In this document: one piece after another, positions 55,451-64,000 of the stretch
How positions within the stretch are numbered: the first letter of the stretch is position 1
Layout of the letters: each line of letters opens with the position of its first letter
Notes under the pieces: generated by a model
Databases searched by the model: none
Told to the model about the DNA's origin: nothing
The model's input: the letters and a program-made list of their open reading frames with translations, nothing else
Position numbers and translations under genes: made by a program
DNA from: Cristatella mucedo
Taxonomy: Eukaryota > Bryozoa > Phylactolaemata > Cristatellidae
Assembly: GCA_009760855.2 (NCBI GenBank)
Contig: WPIO01000003.1
Coordinates: forward strand, 7,337,501-7,401,500
Length of the DNA stretch: 64,000 nucleotides
Direction: 5' to 3'

Positions 55451-55919
55451 GCGTTTGGCCGGCCTTTGAGAGTTGTGGAGGAGCCAACACGAGAACTTCT
55501 CCGATCTGTGACCTTTTCTTTGGTAATTCCTCGTCTTCGTGACCCATAATTCCGATGGCTCTTTTTTCAAGCGGAGGCTACTATTGCTTCAATGTGGCAA
55601 TTAGTGTGTGGGCTGTGAGGCCGAGAAATGGGTGGATGTTTCCCGATTATCGGCGTGCGATTAATAGCTAGAAAATGGCATCAAAAAATTTGTTACGAGT
55701 CGCTCATCGATCTCAATTCAGGGATGCATCAGGGTTATGGAAATACTAAAATGCGGAGGCTTTGACGCTAACATTGACTCGTTTTGTCTATTGCAAACTC
55801 AAGAGCTCATGAAACTGTGAATGCATACATTCGCTTCTAGCTCAAAAAATCCGGGTCAGCTACCCCTCCTTTAGAGGTTTAGGGAAGGTGCTAGGTGACC
55901 TGTGAGGCTTCAGCTTTAA
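55451..55919. other. No gene recognised; possibly further LINE-B 5' sequence
   Basis: No conserved motif found. Because LINE-B copy 4 must extend further upstream in an intact element, part of this may belong to it, but there is no second copy here for comparison. Confidence 0.35.
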
Positions 55920-57330
55920 TAATAAAAATTCAATAATAATAATAATAGGTTGCCTGTATAGCACCCTAAGTAACTCATTCACTGCCAAAGTGCTGGGCTA
56001 TTCGCTGCAAGAAAATTGGTATTCAAGTGTTAGTGACGCTACAAGGTATCAAGAATGCAAAAGCAAACAAGTATCATGCTTAGGCCAGCATTCTAAGGAA
56101 AACCGAAAGACACTCATGAACACAGCTTACTAAGACTTATGGCTAGTACAATTCACTGAATCACGTACAGGTACGTACACAAAGGAGATCAGACTAAAAA
56201 TAAGTTGAGTTTACTTTAACGAAAAGAGAGCTCCCCGTAACAGATGCGTTTTGAACTAGAAAAAGAAGCAAGTTCATTGCAAGTAGTGCCTACCGGGAAG
56301 CAAGTTCTAGACGAACGGTGCATGCCAGCTACAGGCTCGATTAAACAAAGTAGTTCAATCTGATTCCAGGGACGGATAGATGACTGAATGCTGAGGAACA
56401 CGCAGTACGATAGCACTCTGGATGGCCGAGAAGGTCGGATGGGCCAAGGCTAGTGTTACGGAATGATCTGACCTGTGTCCTGATCTAGCGAGTGACCTGT
56501 CAGCCTGAGTATCTAGAAATCGGTCGTATGCTTAATCGGGAGCGATGATTGTTGATCGGACAGAGGCTGTGGGGTGTGGTTGCTGCGACATGGTGGTTGA
56601 AGACAGACCAGACGAGCAGATTCGTTGTGCGTCAGCTGCAGAAAATTAAAGGCAAGAAGCCGGAGTAAAGGGAATTTCAATAATGTAGAGATGCAATGTC
56701 ACAGACGCGTGAACTAGTTTGGCTCTCGTACTCTTTTTTAAGTAGGCCTTGATTGTGGCAACTTTTCAACAGTGAAAGTTGGCCGGACTGGACTGTGGAG
56801 AAAATGTGCTCGTCCGATGGGAAGTCATTGTAGAGTGGTGCACCCAGATTAGAGACTGGTGTCACCTGAATGATGCTGGCTAAAACAATTTTGAGAGTCA
56901 GGTCTTTCATATTGTGGTTGACGCTTTGTTTGCTCGTGACTATAAGGTGATTTGAATCGTCTCGAATTTCGGGAAATTATCAGCCGTCTAAACGCGAATG
57001 TAGTCAATGAATTAAGTAAGGGAATCAAAAGCGAGTCAGGTGAGAAGCCATGCGGTCACATGGGTCTGGGGATACTTAGAGCTGGGTGCCATAGGCGTAG
57101 AAATGAAAGTCGAGATCGTGTTTCGCAATCACATTGGCAGAGGAAGTGCGTGGTCAGACAAACGATGAGGGCCTAAGACAAACACCGGGTTCCACCAAAC
57201 TTGAAGGGCTCTAAAGATGAGAGACGGCCATTTTCATCTGCTATGACATGATGCACTGCCCCAGTGAAACCTCGGCGTGTTGACAGGCGCTTCAGAAGAA
57301 TCTTCTCCGCAAGGCGGCGAACTTCCGTAG
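55920..57330 (-). mobile_element. Old L2-related LINE, highly diverged
   Basis: The (AAT)n tail at 55920-55948 is followed by 'tgtatagcaccctaagtaac' and 'gctgggctattcgctgcaag', a divergent hairpin region. On the minus strand 56677-56910 gives VTPVSNLGAPLYNDFPSDEH, FSTVQSGQLSLLKSCHN and SSRVCDIASLHY, aligned with the NLGVIFQSDLSLDDHISSTV segment of the younger L2. Further up, 57110-57200 matches the FADD-to-GVPQG region and 57230-57300 the first-Asp region. It ends in 'ctatacaggcaacc' (minus strand), like the ends of SINE-1. Confidence 0.72.
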
Positions 57331-57616
57331 GTGTGCCTTGTCTGAAATGCGATTTAGCGTTGTTCAGCTAACCTAGTTCAATAGCCTTGACCCTCCCGGC
57401 TCGAGCGTTTGGGACGAGTCCGTGTGGCAGGTTCTCTCTGGCTTTTTTCATAGATGGAAAAACTCATGGCTGGCCTTCACATACTAACGACGTTTTCTAA
57501 GCCACCGAGAAGCGCTCGAAGACAACCTTTGATTTGCATAAAGAAGGCACCAAACGAAGGCGTTTGGGCAGCCAGTCGCAGTACTACTCCAAATTCCGCA
57601 AGGTGCTGTCCTCATA

Positions 57617-57655
57617 ATAATAATAATAATAATAAATCATAATAATAATAATACT
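57617..57655. repeat. (AAT)n microsatellite
   Basis: Two AAT runs (57617-57634 and 57639-57652) separated by 'aatc'. Confidence 0.9.
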
Positions 57656-58582
57656 ATAAGGTACAACTGTTGGGCCTTACCCGGTGTGTCTGACAGTTTG
57701 ATGCACCTACGCACGGTGGCTCCTCCACTTGAGATGGCTTATGCTGATGTCGATGCTGAACAGGTTACTACTGGCGCCAACCACCAACACGAGCCATTCA
57801 TAAGGGAGAGCTAGAAGTGATCGTTCACATTTGCAAGCCAGGCCATTTGGCTAACAGGGGCAGGGGTATGCCTTTCTTTTTACTTAATGGTTCTTTGGAA
57901 GACACTTTACCAAATGCTAGCCGAGAAGCTTACCAATAAAGCTATGGTTGAAGTGGGCTCTCGATCTCTTAGGGTCAGCCGCTCGCCAAATATCTCACAG
58001 CTGGTTGCATACAGCTTAGTCACGGCCTGAGCGATCTGCATTACGACCGGCCCGACACTGACCGGCCACTGGGGCTGGGAGTATAAAGCTGAACCGCACT
58101 GTGCAAAGAATGGTCGCTGTCATTGAGACAAAGGCTGGTTTACGGCGGCCATTGGAGCAGACTTGAGCAGCGGCTGTTGACTCATGAATCGGCCCCACCA
58201 AAGGAGTACGCTAGAGGAAAGGGCAGACGACAATTTACTACTTGCTATTGGTGGGCAGACAGCCTCGGCCCTGACTTTATTGAAATGTACCGTAAAATAT
58301 TGTGTTTGAACTACCACTCATGACCTTTGATGATATTCTTGTCTCTCAGAGGGGCTACAATAGCCTGGTAGTAATCCTCCTGAAGATTTAATTTTTTTTA
58401 TCTGGTCGTCGAGTAATCCACCACTCAGCTGTGTCGTACCTTCTTAGTCCGGCTCGAAAATTGGTATCTAGATGGCGCTAAATAGTATTTTTCTGCTACG
58501 GTCTAATTGCCAGTGTTCATCCATCTCATCGTGGTCTCCGTTGCTAGTGCTGACCTTTCGCTGCATGGCGGAGCGTCGGTCA
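57656..58582. other. No gene recognised
   Basis: Mixed sequence. Short frames at 58016-58323 overlap in antisense with no domain. Confidence 0.35.
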
Positions 58583-58584
58583 CA

Positions 58585-58620
<36 letters not shown>

Positions 58621-58678
58621 GCGCGCACGCACACACACACACACACACGCACGCGCGCGCACGCACACGCACACACAC
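58583..58678. repeat. (CA)n microsatellite with GCGC interruptions
   Basis: Three (CA)n blocks separated by 'gcgcgcgcacg' segments. Thr/His and Val/Cys frames are artefacts. The purine-pyrimidine alternation makes Z-DNA likely. Confidence 0.96.
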
Positions 58679-59372
58679 CAGTTGATAGCATGTGACTCGT
58701 TCAACCGCGACTGACTCCTTTCGAGATCGCAGTTGGCCCGGGGAGCATCTGCTGGTCAACAAGCTTGGTCAAAAAGAGTGACCAATCAATTGTAGAATTT
58801 CGTTTGCTTGGCACCGACCAAAAACCCAAAATGAATATATGCTGTCCTGGTTTCGACCCTTTTATGTGATATGTAGCACATCAAGAAATAGGGTAATGGT
58901 AAAAGTTCGGCCTATTCAAAGTCTCATCCGTATCGCGGTAGAAGAGCTTTAGTAGCTCTGACAAGCTCGAAGCAGGCAAATAGAGTTGCCTGCTGCAAGA
59001 CTTGAAAACCACGACTTGGATCATGAAATGAGATCACGTCACACGGCGGCTACGACCAAGGGGTAAGGTGCCAGGCGACAACTAAAGATGTTTGGGTGTG
59101 CAGTTTGGGATCTTACAAGCGCTGAAACGGCAACTGATAGCCTTTTTGCAGACTGCAGCTGTGGCGGCGTCTGCACAAAAGTCCTTCGGCCAAAGTCAGA
59201 GCGCGCGTCGTTGCAGTACTAATCCTTCCCGCCTCGCATCGAAACCTATGTGTGCCTGAGCCCTAAAGCATTGCTAGCGAGTCTGAAATGCAGCACTAGT
59301 ACACGCAGGTGCACACCGACTGTTGCTTAGCAAAGCAGCAATACACAGCCCCCATAGCTTAAATCGATCGAG
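58679..59372. other. No gene recognised
   Basis: Unremarkable mixed sequence without repeats that I can match in the window. Confidence 0.35.
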
Positions 59373-59456
59373 CTTCCTTTGCAGCAAATGTAAAGTGCTT
59401 AGAAAGAGGTTGAGTTCTCTGAGGGCACTACATCAAATATATTATTACTATTATAA
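59373..59456 (+). mobile_element. L2 3'-tail fragment
   Basis: 'tttgcagcaaatgtaaagtg', 'agaaagaggttgag', 'ttctctgagggcac' and an ATTATTACTATT tail. Confidence 0.85.
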
Positions 59457-59559
59457 ATTGTAAAATCCATTCCGTTAATGTAGAGCATTAAATTCTAAAG
59501 CCGCGGAGAGATGCAAGCGTGCAGCACCAACCGTAGCGTGTAAGTGCGTCTGCTCGTCA

Positions 59560-59712
59560 CAACATTTGCTTGGTCCGTAAGATTCGTCTTTCGTATTCTT
59601 ATTCGTGCTGATGCTGCATACGTTATCATTACTGATTTTGACTTGCTTTTTTTACCATATTTAAAGTACATTACGAAAGATATAGTTACTTGGGGGCTCT
59701 ATACAAATGACT
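59560..59712 (+). mobile_element. Possible old L2 3'-UTR and tail fragment
   Basis: 'ttggtccgtaagattcgtc' and 'cgtgctgatgctgcatacg' (59569-59625) resemble the 3' UTR of L2 copies ('gggtccctgtgattc', 'cgtgctgacactgtgcatgc'). The segment closes with 'gggggctctatacaaatga' (59693-59711), a decayed tail. Confidence 0.5.
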
Positions 59713-60060
59713 CATAATCATTATGATCTCAAGTTTGAAGAAACGAAAAGTTTATCTGACTAACCATCATTAAACATGCATAATCCGTAGTGGTATAAGC
59801 CACATATTATGACATAACTGGCTCATAATACTTAGAACTCATGGATTCTAATAATTATAGTCACTGACCAAATGACCATGCATTAGACACTTGAATTATT
59901 TTCAGTTAGCCGACCCGCTTTCTTGGGGCTTGGCGTTACATAGTGTAGGCTGCCAATTGCCTAGGGCACTCAAACAGTAAATATGTCTGTGAACAGTAAG
60001 GTCGTATGAAAAGCTAATTAAATTCACTACGGCCCGTCTTAGGTACTTAAATTCACTGCG
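59713..60060. other. No gene; near-duplicate 'aaattcactgcggcccgtct'
   Basis: 'aattcactacggcccgtctt' (60022) and 'aattcactgcggcccgtctc' (60051) are tandem near-copies at the edge of the CpG-rich block. Nothing else recognised. Confidence 0.4.
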
Positions 60061-60744
60061 GCCCGTCTCGGCGACGTCATTAGCGTCTTGACCAACAGGC
60101 CGGGCTCTGCCGAAACAGCGGTGACCGTCCGCGCTCCGCCTCGGTCCTACGCGAAGGATCGTCGGAAGGCGGCGCGTCGCAAGCGAAGCTAGCAAGAAGA
60201 CAGTAAGCTGGAGCGCTCCCTTCTTCGAGAGAGGAAAGAGCAGTTAAACTAGCGCGCGCTACCGCCGCTTTGCCCGCCGCCATCATCAGTGGTGCTGAGC
60301 GAACGAGACTCTCTCGCATAGCGCAATCAACGCGACCTCGCGCACGACGCCGCTCTTCCTTCCCCGACGACGCCCTCGACGGCGCTCACGCGGAACACTC
60401 GCTCACAGAGAACGACGAGCATCTGGGCAGTGCGAAACGCTCCAGCTTGCGTGCAGGGAGCGACTGCCTGCTACGGTTCGCCAGCGCCCACGCGCGCAAG
60501 CGCTTGCCCTCGTAAGCTTGCCCTCGTTCGTGTAGACGCGAAGAGTGCACGCACATTTGGCCGGTAGGAGCTGACGCGTCGAATATGCGCTGCGCGGCAA
60601 TGAAGGGCGAGAGAGACCTCTAGTGTCGCGTGCAAGCGGGCGCGCGCCACGGTCTCCCGCTTACGCGTCGCGAGGCCCAAGTGCTCCGCCTGCAGTGCGT
60701 GCTGTCGGAGGCGAAGCGCAGGCGACTCGGCTGCCCTTCGTGCG

Positions 60745-60772
60745 ACGGCTCGCAGCTGTAGCTGCGAGCCGT
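60745..60772. repeat. Perfect 13-bp inverted repeat
   Basis: Arms ACGGCTCGCAGCT (60745-60757) and AGCTGCGAGCCGT (60760-60772) with a 2-base centre. The same 13-mer arm recurs singly at about 60987-60999. Confidence 0.9.
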
Positions 60773-61593
60773 TTCCCGCCGCCGCCGCTCTCGTAGATGT
60801 ACCGTAGCACCACGCAGACAAGCGCAGACTGCCGGAGCGAGCAAGCCGCCTGATGCCGACGCGCAATGCAGGCTAGAGCCGATGTGCAGCGCGTGCGCAC
60901 GCGCCCCGATGCCCTGAAGCTTGCGCGGCTGCCGATTTAGCCGCGAGTGGACTTGTTGCTCGCGCCAGTGGAATTACTGCTCCTCACGGCTCGCAGCTCG
61001 CGGTCGACCCTCCCCTCCCCCTTCCTTGTTTCGTCCGGTATCCCAGAGCGCTGCGCTCTACTCGCAGCGTTTGCCAGTTCTTTCTCCTCCCCTTTCTTCC
61101 TTCTCCTTTTTTTCGCCCCTCGGCTGCCGCGGTGCTGCGCCCTGCTCTTGCCAGACCCCGGGGTCAGGGGTCAGGTGCTCGCGCGCTGCCGCCCCGGTGC
61201 TGGGGTTGAGTGCTGCTGCGATGCTTCAATGCACTCTCCGAGCAGGTGCAATAGCCTCCGAGGCTGAGCGGCGGCTCCATAAATTAGGCTGTTGATTCGG
61301 CTTTATCTTTACTGTGAGGAAGACCTTTACGAGAGCTACCCTTACTGTGCTCTCGGATCTGAGCCCAAGCGTGCGGTGCTCGTACTTTATGATGACAGTC
61401 GTGGTTCGATTGCTACATCAGGCAGCCCTTTATTGCCGGCTTCAAGCGGAGGATGCCCGCTAAGGCTCTTTGGCCGCTACGTAAAATAAAGCAGTCGAAT
61501 CAGCGATGCATGACTTGCTACCTTACTTAATAGTTGTCGGCCATCGCCCCCCCCGCCCTCTTCCCCGGTACTCTCGACTCGCTGTTACGGCGG

Positions 61594-61596
<3 letters not shown>

Positions 61597-61664
<68 letters not shown>
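61597..61664. repeat. (TC)n microsatellite
   Basis: About 33 TC units followed by 'gatcctt' variants repeated at 61665-61722. Confidence 0.96.
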
Positions 61665-61666
<2 letters not shown>

Positions 61667-61770
61667 CCTTTGCCCCGCCCTCCTCGATCCTTCTCTCGAT
61701 CCTTCGATTCTCTCTCGATCCTTGGCCCGCCCTCCTCGCGCGAGCGCAGAGCGCCGCGCCTTGGAGCGCG

Positions 61771-61808
61771 ACCGCCGGCGCCGCCGCCGCCGCCGCCGCC
61801 GCCGCGCG
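61771..61808. repeat. (CCG)n triplet run
   Basis: About ten CCG units in 61771-61808, in a region of extreme GC content. Confidence 0.9.
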
Positions 61809-61925
61809 GATTTCCGCGAATGCGTTTGCACGCACAGTGGCATTTGCAAATGCCAGAGCCATTCTCGCAGACAGCCGCGCTCGAGGTAAATACGCCGTCG
61901 GCTCAGACGCTTCGTCGCAGCCTTT

Positions 61926-61967
61926 CGCCGCACAGCGGGCTCCTAGCGCGGAGCCCGCTGTGCGGCG
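61926..61967. repeat. Perfect 18-bp inverted repeat with 6-base loop
   Basis: Arms CGCCGCACAGCGGGCTCC (61926-61943) and GGAGCCCGCTGTGCGGCG (61950-61967), loop TAGCGC. A second perfect hairpin follows 30 bp later: GCGGGCGCCGG (61998-62008) and CCGGCGCCCGC (62013-62023), loop CGCA. Confidence 0.93.
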
Positions 61968-62059
61968 TCCGACGAGGCGCTCACCGAACGCCGCGCAGCG
62001 GGCGCCGGCGCACCGGCGCCCGCAGGGCTAGCCGAGCGCCTCCTCAGACGAGCCCGCCC

Positions 62060-62114
62060 GTCCGTCCGTCCGTCCGTCCGTCCGTCCGTCCGTCCGTCCG
62101 TCCGTCCGTCCGTC
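62060..62114. repeat. (CCGT)n microsatellite
   Basis: About thirteen CCGT units. Confidence 0.96.
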
Positions 62115-62984
62115 GCTGCCGCGGCCGGCCTCGATCGGAAGTACTCACTTAGCCTCGGCCGACGGTAGCGCCGCCGCGACGTTCGAGAGGCGGGCTGAAG
62201 CGCAGCAGACGGGGCACTCGCAGGCGCAGGCGCATCCTGCTTCCCCCTCGTTCCTGTATCAGGCAGGAAGTAGAAGCGACCGCCCGAAAGAAGCCCCGCG
62301 TCAATAGTCAAAGCGCCTTTAGGTAATCGGACTCTCTGCGTTAGCAGCAAGGCCCGTACAAGTGCGCGCTGGCATCGTGCACGGAGCATCTTCGCAGAAA
62401 TGACCCGGCGACCCGCGATGATGACACGATGATGATGCACGCAACGCGCCGCCGCCATCCGTAGAGCGCCGCCGCGCGTGGGCGAAGCCAGCGGAAGTCG
62501 CGTCGACTCGCCCAAATGTTTCTTCGCGCAAAGTCTCAAGATACGGATGCGTTCGCAAGTTTGCAACTGCAATTACGCGCCACAGAAACGATTGCCGCGA
62601 TGCGCATTCTAAAAAATAGTGGCGATCCTGCGAGAGTGGGTTTCTTTCGCTCGTCAATCTCTCGCGTCCGCTCGCCTCAGCCTCTGCCCAAACTCGGGTT
62701 CCATCCGTTCGTGCGACGTGCTGTCGTCATGCATTGGCTAGCGTATCTGACCTTCGCCTTCATCTCTTTCCACCTCCGCAGCTCTTCCCTGGCTATGACT
62801 ACCAATGCTGCCTCTCTTTCTCGTGGCTTTCTTAAGAATAAAATGGCAGCAGCACGTACGGTTTCACGTAAACGACCAATGCCGCGGCTCACTGCTAGCA
62901 TTCACTGTTCCTGACATAGACCCTCGATGGCCTGGAGATCATTTGTATGGAGATCATGTGACAAGATCGCGCCCGTGTTATGCC

Positions 62985-64000
62985 CGCGGGTGACCAGACA
63001 AAACAGCCACGACAAAATAGCCTGCATACAAAAAACAGCCCGAGAAAAAACAGCCCGTCAAAACAGTTCAATAAAGTTGATACTTTGGAGTACCAGCAAT
63101 ACAAAGATAACTTATACATAATGAATACGTAATAAATAAATAACGAATCAATAGTAAATTGAACAGGAAAAGGACCTTTTTTCTTGAGTAAAGCGTTATA
63201 ATTATTCGAGTCGAAATTTAAAATATAATGTAAGCTCGATGGATTTTCATACCATTTGAATTGCAATTTAAATTGTCAGATTGTGTGCGATTATACGAAA
63301 GTAATCCAGGTACTCAATGTCATCGTAGGTTGGAACATGTGTCTGAAGACGCCCGCTTGGAAACGTGCGATATCGATCTCTACTCTGTCCTGCTTCTTTC
63401 AAAATTGTCTGATGAGTTTGAATATAGATGGGTGATGGCAAACGGTGCTCTGTTGAAAGGCGCGGTACCGTAAGAGGATGAAAATAATTTGGCGGCAAAT
63501 GGAAACAAAAATAAGTAATAAAAAAATTGTATTAGATCAATTAGTCTACTTAGTAAATTTACCTTGAATCACAATCATACCCAACTTACGAAATAAATAG
63601 GGAGCGAAAATCATGTCGTACTTTGAATTTTCATAGTTTGAGAATGGTATCAAATACGTTCTACTACGATACGCTCTGACGCCGTCAGACATCGTTTCCT
63701 CCCTGCTGTTTGGGGCGTTGTCGAATCTGCCGACCACGCGTGGAATTTGAAATATTTCTTGGTTACATTTTGATTATTTTAAATTTGTTTCGTATGACCG
63801 TGGCCGAGTTCGTATATCCGAGTTGTATGTCGGGGCTGACTGTATTTTGTATTCTGTATAATAAAAATGCTTGACACATTTTCACTTTTTAGCATGGTTA
63901 ACAAAAAAATATTTTAAAAATTTTCATTGTCGTGGAATATGTTCATGTTATAGCTAACGGTAATATAACTGATTCGCAAAAGTAGTTTTAATCTCCGTCA
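62985..64000. mobile_element. Repeat R1 copy 2, cut by the window end
   Basis: Begins 'gggtgaccagacaaaacagcc', with five degenerate 'gacaaaatagcc' units to about 63070, then follows copy 1 block by block: 'ttttcttgagtaaagcg' (63180), 'cgcttggaaacgtgcgatat' (63353), 'gatgggtgatggca' (63428), 'gacgccgtcagacatcg' (63678), 'ggggctgactgta' (63832) and 'taactgattcgcaaaa' (63966). The inverted right end seen in copy 1 lies beyond base 64000. Confidence 0.7.

Larger units (their letters stand above)
60061..62900. other. Large CpG-rich block with perfect hairpins and microsatellites
   Basis: High CpG density over about 2.8 kb. It contains perfect inverted repeats at 60745-60772, 61926-61967 and 61998-62023. 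Many overlapping open frames occur on all strands (for example 61943-62572 and 62319-62657 minus, 62516-62914 plus); none has a recognised domain and GC-rich DNA yields such frames by chance. A CpG-island promoter for a gene outside the window is possible. Confidence 0.5.

Noticed and set aside
61943-62657. 209- and 112-codon minus-strand frames
   Set aside because: Contain the (CCGT)n and hairpin sequences and have no recognisable domain; expected by chance at this GC content.

Overview
This is a repeat-dominated stretch of nuclear DNA from an animal, most likely an invertebrate; the phylum cannot be fixed from the sequence. The signs are CR1/L2-type LINEs, tRNA-derived SINEs, hAT, pogo and Mutator-like DNA transposons, solo LTRs, very long microsatellites, and blocks rich in CpG alternating with AT-rich DNA. 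I found no intact protein-coding gene, no rRNA or functional tRNA gene, no bacterial operon structure and no CRISPR array. Every protein similarity I can support is a decayed piece of a mobile element.

Layout. 1-777: huge (TGCC)n tract. 780-1850: CpG-rich. 1855-5164: SINE-1 copy, eroded L2 LINE, a dispersed repeat (D1), long (GA)n. 5395-7835: LINE-B copy 1 (minus). 8400-11050: CpG-rich with (GT)n and (TC)n. 11064-14315: LINE-B fragment, L2 copy A, SINE-1, (AT)n. 14320-16920: CpG-rich block holding a third SINE type. 19212-26790: SINE-2 copies, L2 copies B and C, a purine/pyrimidine minisatellite, and a pogo element with a SINE inside it. 28008-29190: repeat R1, whose second copy runs off the right end (62985-64000). 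29905-34202: L2 copies D and E and a Mutator-like fragment. 35008-38222: two SINEs, then a nearly complete hAT element with terminal repeats and target duplication. 39540-45234: L2 copies F and G, then a broken copy of a repeat-associated protein. 45635-47600: an L2 tail split by two LTR-like insertions. 48332-48915: L2 copy H. 49735-49950: minisatellite. 50315-55450: two LINE-B copies head to tail, carrying a CpG-rich insert, a solo LTR and an L2 fragment. 55920-57330: old L2. 60060-62900: CpG-rich block with perfect hairpins.

How the parts relate. L2 copies end in (ATT)n after a conserved 3' hairpin. The SINE-1 family has a tRNA-like head and a tail that closely copies this hairpin, so the L2 machinery probably mobilises it. 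A further short element (40503-40697) joins another head to the L2 tail. Nesting gives relative ages: SINE-1 into L2-D, SINE-2 into pogo, LTRs into L2 and LINE-B, an L2 fragment into LINE-B. Two L2 copies 17 kb apart share a 570-bp near-identical tract including the same nonsense codon, while the adjoining part has diverged much more, which suggests gene conversion or template switching. Coordinates of old repeats are by-eye and good to about 10-20 bp unless a terminal motif or target duplication is cited.
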